DNA of 64,000 nucleotides. Origin: Myxococcus xanthus. GTDB lineage: Bacteria; Myxococcota; Myxococcia; Myxococcales; Myxococcaceae. Positions 45,656 through 54,200 of this stretch are shown in pieces. The notes beneath the pieces were generated by a model. The model was given only the letters and a program-made list of their open reading frames with translations. It had not been told where the DNA came from and did not search any database. Where the stretch lies: positions 62,001 to 126,000 of the forward strand of contig NZ_FNOH01000002.1 of NCBI RefSeq assembly GCF_900106535.1. Direction: 5' to 3'. A program made the position numbers and the translations under genes. The stretch's first letter is position 1. Each line of letters starts with the position of its first letter.

Positions 45656-48600
45656 TTAGTCTCTCGGCTTCAGATTATGGGCAAGTAGTCCCTGCACAAC
45701 GTAGGTCTTCGCGAACCGAACGGAGATCTTCATCACGTCGCCAGCCGCCGAAGGCTCAACGCGCGCCACTCGCCCCGGAGCGACACCATCGATGGTCTCT
45801 CCGGGGCGCAGTTCGTCGGTGCGAATCCATCCGCGCTCGAACGTCCGCCAGCGATGGTCCGGCGTCACGACGACAGCGCGCCCATCCGTCATCGTGAGCG
45901 TGCAACGCGCCGCCTGATGCCTGCTGACGTGCGTCACCTCGAAGATGCCGCCGTCTCTCTCGTGCTCGTGCATGGTGAGCACCTTCATCCCAGGCCGGAG
46001 CATCTCGGCAGGCACTTCCGAACCATCGCTGAGCAACACCGGCTCCCACGGCGCGACACAGGTTCCGTGCGAGCCCCCGCCACCTCCACCGCCGCCAGTG
46101 GGCGTTGACGCGGGCCCTGTCGCACTCCTCACCATGTTGACGTTGTAGCTGCTCGGAGGGAAGAACCACCGCTCGGCGCTGTAGCCGCTTGCATTGTGAA
46201 GCCGCACCTTCAGGTAAAGCATCCTGTTCGAAAGCGAGTCCCGCAGCCGGTTGAACCTGTCGCCATACATGAAGGTGAAGCCCGCGCTCGTCGCGTTGCT
46301 GGCGTCGCCGTCGACCGCGCCGTTCTGATACTTGCGGTCGGCCAGCGGCACCGACGTCCCGTAAAGCCACTGGGGCGCGTTGCTGTCGCTATACGCCCAG
46401 TAGAAACCCACCTCCAGGAAGCGCAGCGCATCCAGGTTGTCGCTCACCGCCTGGGGCTGGATGACGGCATGGTAGTGCGCCCAGGTGAAGTTCGCCGCTC
46501 CACCAGCAGCCCCGGCAATGGAGTAACCCTCAATCACCTGGATGTTGAGCCGGTCGATGTTCGGCACGCCCTCGTTGTTGCCTCGGTAGTAGATGCGGCT
46601 TCCCGTGTCCGCGAGGGCTTGCACGGAACGGAAGAAGCCGTCGCTCAGGTAGTAGCGCCCCACCTGGACGTTGTTCGAGGCCACCTTGAGCGTCGTTCCT
46701 ACGTTGTCGAGCTTCGCCCCGGCCGTAGGGATGCCGCTGCCGTCCTCGGCGTAGTTGGACGTCTTGAGGGTGTTCGCCGCGAGCAAGTCGAAGGTGACCA
46801 TCTTCCGCATGGAGACGGCATCGAAGTAGAGCCGCTTGCCCACGTCCGCCGCCGCCACCTGGGTTTCCCAGAAGAGCTGAACCCCCGTGCAACCGGCTGG
46901 GCACGTCCCCTTCACGGTGACACGCCGGTACGTCGTTCCCACCTGCCCCAGAAAGACGCCCGTATTCTGGCCCGCGTAGACGCCGCTCCCGTCCTCCCAC
47001 AGCAAATGAAGGGTTCCCATGCCCCCCACAGTCGCTGAGGACGCCTTGACGTAAACCTCGGCGAAGAACTCGTCTCCAGGGGAGCACTTGAGCCGCCCGC
47101 CTGGGACATCCGAGCCATACCCGCCCGTCCAGCTCAGCCCCGGCCATGCCCCCGTGTTCGCCAGCTCCACCCGGCGCACCCAGCGGCCAACCCGGGCATT
47201 CACAGGGTCCTCGACAAGCCTGTCACCGTCGGGAGACTTCCCCACGGCGCGAATGCCCGCTTCGTTGTAGCCGTTCGGAATGAGGTTGTCGGTGGGCGGG
47301 TACAGCAGGTGCTGGAAACCGACTGCGGAGTCGCTCAGCGACGCGCCTTCGAGCTGCTTCGGCGTGACGGTGAATTGGGGCGATGGGTCCCCCCGGTTGC
47401 CGTAGCTATCCCTGGGCACCACGCGCACGTAGTAGGTCGCCCCCGGCATCAGGTCAGCCACACCGAATGCCGTCGTGTCGAAAGTCCCGCGCAGGGTGGA
47501 GCTGCTCGGCGTAAAGCCGCTCGACGTCGAAACGTGCAGCTCGTACCCCGACGCAACTGGGCCACTCGAAGCCGGGGTGAGGGACAGCGAGAAGCCGTTC
47601 ACCACGGCCGTCACGTTGATGTCGAGTGGGACAAGCGGCGGGGACGTGTGCGCGGGCTCGCCCAGGCCGGGACGCGTGTCCATCTCCAGCCACATGGAGA
47701 CGCCGAAGGAGGGCTTCCCGCGCGTTGTAAGCGTCGTGCGTGCGTCGCCCTCTGCCGTGAAGACGTGGCGGAACCCGGTGACTGCCAGGTTCTGCGCGTC
47801 CGAGTAGTGAACGCCGTTGGGGTGAAACCGAAAGAGGTCGCCCAGCTCCACCGGCAGGAAGAAGTCGAGGTCGATTTCCTGGTCGGCGAGCGGCTCGCAC
47901 AAGTCGGACAGGGCCGCTTCCGCCATCCTCCGCGCTTCAACTTCGCGGTCGATGTTGCTCGAAGCATCCTCGGCAATCTGCATGTACCGCACGCCGTAAG
48001 CGGCCTGACTCGCGGCATCCTCGACGACGACACTCTTCGTCTTCGCGTGCCCCGCGACGTCCAAGTCGCCCGCGTCCGAGAAGACGACCTCCACCCTGTT
48101 GCGGACGTCCGTCCTGCTGACGACGAGCTTCGCAACGTCGCGGTAGTCGTCCGGACCAAAGGCCCACGCCAGGGGTGGATTCGTGCGAGTGGGCTCGGAG
48201 TACGTCAAAGCGAATGTCCCGCTCGACTCGCGCCAGCGATAGCGCGCCTCCCAGCCAATCTGTTGAGCCAGGTCGCGAACGGCATCGAGAACACTCGCCT
48301 TCTTCTGCGCGTACTGACGAAGCCTCCATCCTGGGGACACTGGGGTATGGAGCAGCACGCCCGTCCCGTTGTCCGTCAGGATGGCCTGCATCACCACCTC
48401 CACGGCAACGCCCTGCGCATCGTCACCATAGGCGCGCTCAACTTCAATGAACGTGTCCTGGAGCCGGCCGCCCAAGTCACGCCCACGGAAGACGAGCTGT
48501 TCGCCTGCGAAGTCGACTTCGTCGATGTCGCCATGAAACAGCGTCTGCCACTCACTCTCGCTGGGCGACATGCCGATGGGCGAAACCGCAGCTTCGACGA

Positions 48601-48892
48601 TGAACTCTCTCCCCGGCCGGATGAGCTGCCCGTTTGCGGCATTCAGCTTCGAGTCGGCCCGGAGCGGGGCCACGCTGAAGAGTTCGATTTGCCGCTTGAG
48701 CGTCACCGTCGCGGCTGAAACGGGCTGGTCAACGTCCTCGTCCACCTCGACGGCGTCGAGAAAGTCGCGACCTTCAAGCTGGCTCAGATTCCGCCACGCC
48801 CCCGCGTCATCGAGCACCTTCACGCGAACATGGGAAGCGTGTCCGGCCGGGCTCGTGAGCGCCGCCAATCCCTGAGACGACATGCTGCGCAT
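45656..48892 (-). CDS. tail tip/fibre protein with C-terminal Hint (intein-like) domain
   Basis: A 1078-residue protein, last of the tail genes. Residues 1-400 resemble phage tail-tip hub proteins ('FLDAVEVDEDVDQPVSAATVTLKR', 'VFRGRDLGGRLQD'). About 415-510 is a fibronectin type III-like domain ('GYELHVSTSS...ATYYVRVVPRDSYGNRG'), and 530-930 is beta-rich, likely receptor or glycan binding. After an eight-glycine linker comes a Hint domain from Cys945: block A 'CVAPWEPVLLSDG', block B with Thr1010 and His1013 ('TPDHRW'), and block G His1072-Asn1073 ('LLAHNLKPRD'). With only five residues after Asn1073 and Leu at +1, splicing is not expected; N-terminal autocleavage or transfer at Cys945 is possible. 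ATG 48892 or the one three codons later. Confidence 0.85.
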   Translation of the reverse strand: MRSMSSQGLAALTSPAGHASHVRVKVLDDAGAWRNLSQLEGRDFLDAVEVDEDVDQPVSAATVTLKRQIELFSVAPLRADSKLNAANGQLIRPGREFIVEAAVSPIGMSPSESEWQTLFHGDIDEVDFAGEQLVFRGRDLGGRLQDTFIEVERAYGDDAQGVAVEVVMQAILTDNGTGVLLHTPVSPGWRLRQYAQKKASVLDAVRDLAQQIGWEARYRWRESSGTFALTYSEPTRTNPPLAWAFGPDDYRDVAKLVVSRTDVRNRVEVVFSDAGDLDVAGHAKTKSVVVEDAASQAAYGVRYMQIAEDASSNIDREVEARRMAEAALSDLCEPLADQEIDLDFFLPVELGDLFRFHPNGVHYSDAQNLAVTGFRHVFTAEGDARTTLTTRGKPSFGVSMWLEMDTRPGLGEPAHTSPPLVPLDINVTAVVNGFSLSLTPASSGPVASGYELHVSTSSGFTPSSSTLRGTFDTTAFGVADLMPGATYYVRVVPRDSYGNRGDPSPQFTVTPKQLEGASLSDSAVGFQHLLYPPTDNLIPNGYNEAGIRAVGKSPDGDRLVEDPVNARVGRWVRRVELANTGAWPGLSWTGGYGSDVPGGRLKCSPGDEFFAEVYVKASSATVGGMGTLHLLWEDGSGVYAGQNTGVFLGQVGTTYRRVTVKGTCPAGCTGVQLFWETQVAAADVGKRLYFDAVSMRKMVTFDLLAANTLKTSNYAEDGSGIPTAGAKLDNVGTTLKVASNNVQVGRYYLSDGFFRSVQALADTGSRIYYRGNNEGVPNIDRLNIQVIEGYSIAGAAGGAANFTWAHYHAVIQPQAVSDNLDALRFLEVGFYWAYSDSNAPQWLYGTSVPLADRKYQNGAVDGDASNATSAGFTFMYGDRFNRLRDSLSNRMLYLKVRLHNASGYSAERWFFPPSSYNVNMVRSATGPASTPTGGGGGGGGSHGTCVAPWEPVLLSDGSEVPAEMLRPGMKVLTMHEHERDGGIFEVTHVSRHQAARCTLTMTDGRAVVVTPDHRWRTFERGWIRTDELRPGETIDGVAPGRVARVEPSAAGDVMKISVRFAKTYVVQGLLAHNLKPRD

Positions 48893-48898
48893 GGATTC

Positions 48899-49660
48899 CT
48901 AAACCTCTCGCAAGGTGAATTCGAGTCGCTCGCCGATGACGCGCGCCCCTTGGTGGATGAATTCGACGAACTCGCCGTCCCGCACTTCGCCAAGCACCTT
49001 CGTCTCACCGACCGAAAAGGCCCCGCCCGCCGACAGGTACGGCAACGCGCTCCAGGCACGAGCCGAGTGCCACGCGGCCACCTCCGGAACCCACGAGTCC
49101 GGAGCCATGAACGGCAGGCCGACAACGTCGTCGAAGCGCCGCAGGTTGAGCGCCCCAGTCAAAGACAGTGAGCCACTGGAGACGATCAACCCGCCCGCGC
49201 TCGCCGCAGCCGTCCCCTGCATCCAGCGCGCCCCATCGCTCCGGTTGATGACCTGGAGCCAAACGCCTCCCGTGGCATCGAAGAGGTGATGCAGCGTCGT
49301 CCAGCGGGGCCCGAGCTGCATCGCCCAGGAGCAAGACACGCCCAGGGGCAGTTCGAAGCCGCCACCGAAGCGCGCGCCTTGAAAGAGGCTCCCCGTCGCA
49401 ATCGATGGGGCAAGGCCCCGACTCGTGAAGGTGTCGCCGTCGAATGCGAGTGCATGACCGTCCCCGGCAATCAGCCCACGGAAGGCCAACGCCTCAACGG
49501 ATGACAGAGGCCCCGTCTTGAACTCCCACTCTTGGCGCGTCGCGCGGCGCCCAAGCCGGTAGACGCCGCTGAAGGAGCGCGAGTCGACGCCGATGCTCAC
49601 CTGTCTTCGCCGTCCCTCGACAACGGGCACGGTGATGCCATTCAAGCTCAGGAAGGGCAT
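48899..49660 (-). CDS. distal-tail-type phage protein
   Basis: A 253-residue beta-rich protein ('MPFLSLNGITVPVVEG', 'GRRATRQEWEFKTGPLSSVEALAFRGLIAGDGHALAFDGD'). It lies between tape measure and tail tip protein, the place of the distal tail protein in siphoviruses, and the N-terminal pattern fits that role. No motif beyond position confirms it. Confidence 0.65.
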   Translation of the reverse strand: MPFLSLNGITVPVVEGRRRQVSIGVDSRSFSGVYRLGRRATRQEWEFKTGPLSSVEALAFRGLIAGDGHALAFDGDTFTSRGLAPSIATGSLFQGARFGGGFELPLGVSCSWAMQLGPRWTTLHHLFDATGGVWLQVINRSDGARWMQGTAAASAGGLIVSSGSLSLTGALNLRRFDDVVGLPFMAPDSWVPEVAAWHSARAWSALPYLSAGGAFSVGETKVLGEVRDGEFVEFIHQGARVIGERLEFTLREV

Positions 49661-49661
49661 C

Positions 49662-52040
49662 TCAATATCTCCCGTTCAGCCACTCGCCGTTGCCGCGACG
49701 TCGGCCCGCTTCGCGCTTCATTTCGATGTAGACCTGACGTGCTGTCTCAGCGGGGTCGTGCGCCGCCTGAATCACAATCTGCCCAACGCTGACGTTGCCG
49801 CCACTCACAGGGACAGCAGGGCTCGACGTAACGGGCGATGCGCCATGCACAGTTTGTGACTGCCCAGTAATCGGGTCCTGTGCGTTGAACCGTGCGAGCG
49901 CCACCTTGAAGCCGGAAGGAACGTTGCTGAGCGCCTCGGTTGCCTTCTTCGTGGCGTTGGCGTTCTCCCACTGAGCGACAGCGGCGGCTGAGTTCGCGGC
50001 GGCTGACTCGTAAGTCGTATCTCGCAGCGTGTTCAACGCCCCGTCGACTTGGTCCATCGGGACTTTCATGCTGTCGAGTCCCCGCGCCATCTTCTCGAAG
50101 GCGCCACCGACAACCGGAATCTTGCTGAGCGCACGGAAGACCCCGGCAATGAAACCGATGATGCCGTTCCACACCGTGCCGACGCCCTTCACGACGTAGA
50201 GAATCCCCATCGCCACGATTCGCACGACGGCGAAGAACGCCTTCATGATGGGGCCCGCGAGCAACGCCAGCGGCTGAGTCAGCGCGACGAGAATCTGTCC
50301 CAACACGCTGATGAGCGGGGCGAGTCCCTGGAAGAGCGTGCCAAGCACCTCCAGCACCGGGGCAATCGCCTGGAGCGGCGCGAGCAGCATTTCGAGCACC
50401 GGCACGATGGCGTCGAGCAGCGGCGCCACCATGTTGAAGGCGGACGCGAGGAGCGGCAGCACGGGGGCCAGCACGCGTCCGAGGGCATCGGCAACGAACT
50501 GGATGAAGCCCGCCGTCATCTGAATCAGCGTGGCGAACGTCGAGCTTTGCGCGAGCAGCTCGGCGACCACGGCGATGACGCCGCCCCACACGCCCCCCAC
50601 GAGCATCCCTTGCTCGAAGCGCTCGAACAGCTCGTAGAGCCCGCCCAGGGCCTGCGTGAAGCGGCTCGTAAGGGTGCGCTTCGCTTCGTCGACAGCGCGA
50701 GCCAGCGCGTCCGCGAGTTCCTTCGCCTTCTTCCGGGCCACCTGCTCAATGACGGCCGCGACGTTGCCGACGCTCGTCAGGAACTCCTTCGCGTTGAAGT
50801 TCCCAATCTGGACGCGGCCCGCTTCGATTTCCGGTCCAGCGGACGGCGTGCGCAGCTTGCCCTTCGGCCCGCTGAGCATGTCGTCGAAGACGCCGCCGAA
50901 CTTCTCACGGAGGAATGCCGCAGCGTCACCGCCGATCAGCTTCACGCCATCGAAGGCGTAGCCCGCGCCATAGGAGACGTCCGCCCAAACGGAAGCGAAG
51001 CCGTCCTTCAACTTGCCGAGTGCGCCGTCGGCGAACCCCTTCAGCCCGCCGAGAAGCGCGTCGCCGTTCAGGTCCTTCAACCCTTCGAGCGAGGCCGCGA
51101 CGCCGTCGAGGTTGAGCGCGCGGGCGAGAGGCGCCGCCATGCGTGCCAGGTTGCGCACGACGAAGGCGAACGTTTCGAGCTGCCCGCGTGCCCACGTCCC
51201 GACAATGGCCCCAAGCCCCGTGAAGAGTTCCCGGAAGAAGGCCACCGCGCGCCCAGCGACTTCGGTGACGCCCCGCCAAGCAGACACGAACGCATCGCGC
51301 ATGCCGGTGCTCGCGTCGTTCCACGCCTTGTAAAGCGTGCCCGCCAGAAGCACGACGCCTGCAACGGCGAGCGCGACAGCGGCCAGAGGCGCCGCCACCA
51401 CGAGGATTCGCGCGGCGGCATTGCGGAAGGCCGCAGCAAAGCTCGCGTCGACCTGCTCAGCCCCCTTCGCGACTTTCTTCAGGTTGCCCTCAACAACGGG
51501 AGTCTCCCCACGGACGAAGCCGGAGAAGCGCACGACGGCCTTTCCCGCGCCGTCCAGCGCAGGGGCGACAACCGTACCCACAATTTCGGCAGTGCTCTTA
51601 ACGACGCCAGCGGCAGTCCCCAGCGCGCCACCCGCGAGCGCCGCCGCAGTCCCCCATACCAGCATTGTCCCAACGGACTGCTTGACCGAAGGCTCAAGTC
51701 GTTGGAACCACCCGAGCGCGTGTTCAAGGACTTCGGAGAGTCTCTCAATGTGCGGCAGGACGGCTTCGCCGATTTCAGCGAAGACGTTGGTGAAGATGAG
51801 CTTGATTCTGTCGAGCCGCTCGGTGACGCCGCTGTCGAACTCAGCCACGGCGGCAAGCGCGCCATACAGGCCCACGCTGAACAGCCCGCCGATTGCGCCA
51901 ATCTTCTTCCCGAGCTTCTCGATTTTGTCGGCCGTCTGCGCAACGTCCGCGACAATGCGTCGCATGGACTTGGAGAACTCGCCAACGGCGGCCGTGACGA
52001 CGACATACAAGTCGCCAACTTTCAAACCGCCGCCAGCCAT
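49662..52040 (-). CDS. tail tape measure protein
   Basis: A 792-residue, mainly helical protein. N-terminal helical region with 'VGEFSKSMRRIVADVAQTADKIEKLGKKIGAIG', long hydrophobic stretches (about 450-640) and Ala/Val-rich repeats, all typical of tape measure proteins. It is the longest gene but one in the tail module and lies directly after the frameshifted chaperone, the standard order. By the usual rule of about 0.15 nm per residue, tail length would be near 120 nm, which is an inference. Confidence 0.88.
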   Translation of the reverse strand: MAGGGLKVGDLYVVVTAAVGEFSKSMRRIVADVAQTADKIEKLGKKIGAIGGLFSVGLYGALAAVAEFDSGVTERLDRIKLIFTNVFAEIGEAVLPHIERLSEVLEHALGWFQRLEPSVKQSVGTMLVWGTAAALAGGALGTAAGVVKSTAEIVGTVVAPALDGAGKAVVRFSGFVRGETPVVEGNLKKVAKGAEQVDASFAAAFRNAAARILVVAAPLAAVALAVAGVVLLAGTLYKAWNDASTGMRDAFVSAWRGVTEVAGRAVAFFRELFTGLGAIVGTWARGQLETFAFVVRNLARMAAPLARALNLDGVAASLEGLKDLNGDALLGGLKGFADGALGKLKDGFASVWADVSYGAGYAFDGVKLIGGDAAAFLREKFGGVFDDMLSGPKGKLRTPSAGPEIEAGRVQIGNFNAKEFLTSVGNVAAVIEQVARKKAKELADALARAVDEAKRTLTSRFTQALGGLYELFERFEQGMLVGGVWGGVIAVVAELLAQSSTFATLIQMTAGFIQFVADALGRVLAPVLPLLASAFNMVAPLLDAIVPVLEMLLAPLQAIAPVLEVLGTLFQGLAPLISVLGQILVALTQPLALLAGPIMKAFFAVVRIVAMGILYVVKGVGTVWNGIIGFIAGVFRALSKIPVVGGAFEKMARGLDSMKVPMDQVDGALNTLRDTTYESAAANSAAAVAQWENANATKKATEALSNVPSGFKVALARFNAQDPITGQSQTVHGASPVTSSPAVPVSGGNVSVGQIVIQAAHDPAETARQVYIEMKREAGRRRGNGEWLNGRY

Positions 52041-52046
52041 GACGAA

Positions 52047-52265
52047 TCACCTCTTGCGCAAACGCCGAATGGACTGCTGGCCCGGCTGCGACACGCTTGG
52101 GGCCTGTTGGTTGGAAGAGCGCCTTTCGAGTTCGTCAGCCTCTCTTCGCGCATAGGCGACGAGCCCGACGACATCCTCGTAAGGCATTTCACGGACTGCG
52201 TCGGGCGGCAGCTTCAGGAGAGAGGCAACCCCGTAGAGCAGGCTCGCTTCGGGGTCGCTGTCTAT
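52047..52265 (-). CDS. frameshift extension of the tail assembly chaperone (gpT-like)
   Basis: In the -1 frame from the slip site the reading frame is open for 72 codons to TGA at 52047-52049 (first residues 'IDSDPEASLLYGVASLLKLP', then 'MPYEDVVGLVAYARREADELERR'). It ends 6 bp before the tape measure start. It has no good start of its own before ATG at about 52181, and fits the gpT part of a gpG-gpT fusion. The full fusion is about 189 residues (117 plus 72). Confidence 0.75.
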   Translation of the reverse strand: MDSDPEASLLYGVASLLKLPPDAVREMPYEDVVGLVAYARREADELERRSSNQQAPSVSQPGQQSIRRLRKR

Positions 52266-52615
52266 TTTCCCCGCATCTTCTCTTCGCTGACGTTGAAGGC
52301 GTCGGTCAGGTCCGTCGCGAGGTCTTCAAGCCACGACTCATCGAGCAGCTCGTCGATGTCGTTGACGGAGAACATCGGGCGGCCCGTCTCCGCATCGTGA
52401 AGCACGCAGACGGCGATGCGCCCCAGCATCCGCGCTCCGGCCCGGTCCCCCGTCGGCTCGTTCTTCTCCGTCATCTCGCCAGCCTCGCGGGCCTGCTCAA
52501 TCAGCCGCAGCCTGTCCCCCATCGTCGGCTTGATGATGTTCACCTTGACGCCGTCCACCTCCACCGACTTCAGGACGCGACGATTCTTCGCAAGCAGCTT
52601 GTGCTTGTTCGACAT
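52262..52615 (-). CDS. tail assembly chaperone (gpG-like)
   Basis: A 117-residue helical protein ('VLKSVEVDGVKVNIIKPTMGDRLRLIEQAREAGEM', 'MFSVNDIDELLDESWLEDLATDLTDAF'). It precedes the tape measure, as gpG-type chaperones do, and the end of its frame carries a slip site. AAAGGAGAG lies before the ATG. It probably binds the tape measure and recruits tube subunits, by analogy with lambda gpG/gpGT. Confidence 0.8.
   Translation of the reverse strand: MSNKHKLLAKNRRVLKSVEVDGVKVNIIKPTMGDRLRLIEQAREAGEMTEKNEPTGDRAGARMLGRIAVCVLHDAETGRPMFSVNDIDELLDESWLEDLATDLTDAFNVSEEKMRGK
52265..52271 (-). promoter_or_regulatory. programmed -1 frameshift slip site (GGGAAAA)
   Basis: The mRNA reads CGG GGA AAA TAG in the chaperone frame; the heptamer G GGA AAA (X XXY YYZ) is the canonical -1 slip sequence, one base different from lambda's GGGAAAG, and the stop codon follows at once. 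Slippage moves ribosomes into the 72-codon open frame that ends before the tape measure. Confidence 0.8.
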
Positions 52616-52646
52616 GGACTCTCCTTTGGGTGTGAAACGAGACAGC

Positions 52647-53309
52647 TCAGGGCGAGCCGTAGCCCCAGGCGAAAGCGGCGCCGTCCTCGGACTGGAAGGC
52701 GAAGCCGAGGAACTTCATCGTGTGCTCGTACAGGGCCCCGGGCGTCAGCTTGTGAGACAGCTCAGGCACCTTGACCCACGCGCGGAAGACTTGAGCCCCG
52801 GATGCCTTGCCAACTTCGATGAGCAGCGGAATCCCTTCAGCCAGCGCTTCAACCTCGAGCTCCGTGAGGGCCAGCCCCGTCAGCTCCCCCGAGAAGTCCC
52901 GGAGCGACACCGAACGCCGCTTGTAGGCGTCCCCCATGACTTGCAGCTCGACGACGTCGTTCGTCACCGTGAGGGAGATGGAGCGCACCAGGGCGAGCGG
53001 ATGGACGGGCAACGCGTAGCCCGAGACGCGCACGAGGGCCGACGGGCCGGGAGCGCTGGCGAGGTGGACGTCGCCGAAGAGCGGGTCGACGTAGGCGTCA
53101 GCAGGTGTCCAGGCGTCGGCATCCCCGCTGGGGGAAACCTCGACGAACACGGGCGCTCCCGGATTGAGTCGGCGAAGCTCGGGGTCCGCGATTCGAAACT
53201 CGGTCCCCGTGAAGTCGGGCGCGGGCATGGGCACGGCTTCGGCTTCGAGGAACTCGGCAGGCTCACCAGCGACAGACAGCGAGCCGACATGCGCAGCGAT
53301 GGCGGCCAT
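52647..53309 (-). CDS. second tail-tube-like protein
   Basis: A 220-residue protein whose C-terminal half parallels the tube protein at 53309-53734: 'RDFSGELTGLALTELEVEALAEG', 'IPLLIEVGKASG', 'FRAWVKVPELSHKLTPGALYEHTMKFLG' match 'KDTSADLSGHFMEG', 'VTFIFDPSASAG', 'IPMVVNSYDEKLTPGGVVEFTCKLLG'. The extra 80 residues at the N-terminus are unrelated. It overlaps the tube gene start by 1 bp. It could be a second tube subunit or a tube initiator; I could not confirm the homology by alignment. Confidence 0.65.
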   Translation of the reverse strand: MAAIAAHVGSLSVAGEPAEFLEAEAVPMPAPDFTGTEFRIADPELRRLNPGAPVFVEVSPSGDADAWTPADAYVDPLFGDVHLASAPGPSALVRVSGYALPVHPLALVRSISLTVTNDVVELQVMGDAYKRRSVSLRDFSGELTGLALTELEVEALAEGIPLLIEVGKASGAQVFRAWVKVPELSHKLTPGALYEHTMKFLGFAFQSEDGAAFAWGYGSP

Positions 53310-53734
53310 CAGACGGCCACCGGGGCGCCATTGCCCAAAAGCTTGCAGGTGAACTCCACGACGCCACCCGGGGTCAGCTTCTCGTCGTAGCTGTTGACGA
53401 CCATCGGGATGCGCTTGCCCTTGGAGCCGGCCGAGGCGCTGGGGTCGAAGATGAACGTCACGTAGACGGTGTTTCCGTCGTCGCGCGCGTCACGCAGCAC
53501 GGACTGCGGCGCGTCGCCTTCCATGAAGTGGCCCGACAGGTCCGCGCTGGTGTCCTTCAGCGTCTGGACGCGGGACTTGTAGCCCGAGCCGCCGAGGTAA
53601 TTCGTCTCAACGAAGTCGCCCGTCTCGCTGAGCGACGCATCCGTCAAACCGTCGACGCGGTCAGCGGCCTGCGTGGCATTCGCGTCTGAGCGCACCGAAA
53701 CACTGTCGAGGTGAGCAGCAACAGGGGTCGCCAT
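53309..53734 (-). CDS. major tail tube protein
   Basis: A 141-residue beta-rich protein ('LSETGDFVETNYLGGSGYKSRVQTLKDTSADLSGHF', 'PGGVVEFTCKLLG'), the size and position of siphovirus tube proteins (after the connectors, before the chaperone). It would polymerise into the tail tube around the tape measure. Confidence 0.7.
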   Translation of the reverse strand: MATPVAAHLDSVSVRSDANATQAADRVDGLTDASLSETGDFVETNYLGGSGYKSRVQTLKDTSADLSGHFMEGDAPQSVLRDARDDGNTVYVTFIFDPSASAGSKGKRIPMVVNSYDEKLTPGGVVEFTCKLLGNGAPVAV

Positions 53735-53745
53735 TGGTAGTTTCC

Positions 53746-54162
53746 CTACCGACTCGGAAAGAGTCGCGAAAGCGTGGCAAGAATCTGGGCGGCAACCGTC
53801 TTGCGGAACTTCGCGCGCCCCCGACGGGCGGGCTTGCGCAGGAAGTGGACCGGCGTGGCGAAGCGTTGCTCGCCCCAGTGAAACCCTTCGTGAATGGCGC
53901 CCGCAGCGTCGTGGGCATACCCAGCCGTTGCGCTGACGCTCGCCTTCGCGTCGTTCAGCTCCGGGCCGTCGACAAACCCGGACGTGCTAAGCGGCGGCTT
54001 GCCGTCCGTGTCCCGAGCGCCCACAGGCACCAGGGCGCGGCTCGCCTGGAGCACCGTCGACGCGTGTTCGCGAGTCAAAGGCGCCAGGTCGGCGAGTACG
54101 GGCCGCTCCACCTTCCGCAGCTTGTCGAGCAGTCTGAAATCAAGAGCAACTTTGAGTGGCAT
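53746..54162 (-). CDS. HK97 gp10-like head-tail connector or tail component
   Basis: A 138-residue protein with the gp10 pattern: central 'ALVPVGARDTDGKP' (the 'P.dTG.L..s' element), 'AGYAHDAAGAIHEGFHWGEQRFATPVHFLRKP' (E.G....PP.fl), and a helical basic C-terminus. It belongs to the head-tail joining module. ATG 54162 lies 4 bp after copy B of the 34-bp repeat, whose GGGGG may act as a ribosome binding site at short spacing. Confidence 0.75.
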   Translation of the reverse strand: MPLKVALDFRLLDKLRKVERPVLADLAPLTREHASTVLQASRALVPVGARDTDGKPPLSTSGFVDGPELNDAKASVSATAGYAHDAAGAIHEGFHWGEQRFATPVHFLRKPARRGRAKFRKTVAAQILATLSRLFPSR

Positions 54163-54166
54163 TGCC

Positions 54167-54200
54167 CCCGGTAAATGCGTGTGACTTTCGCGAGTGGCTC
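54167..54200 (-). repeat. 34-bp start-associated repeat, copy B
   Basis: Reads leftward GAGCCACTCGC, GAAAGTCACAC, GCATTTACCGGG. It fills almost the whole 36-bp gap between two connector genes and ends 4 bp before ATG 54162; its first bases overlap the stop of the preceding gene. Confidence 0.85.

Noticed and set aside
45656-46060. An active splicing intein in the tail tip gene
   Set aside because: There is no C-extein of useful length and the +1 residue is Leu, not Cys, Ser or Thr; no homing endonuclease domain. A cleaving Hint domain is the better reading.
50049-52400. 783-codon open frame antisense to the tape measure gene
   Set aside because: Low-complexity Arg/Glu/His translation running across several real genes; the leftward tape measure fits phage gene order.
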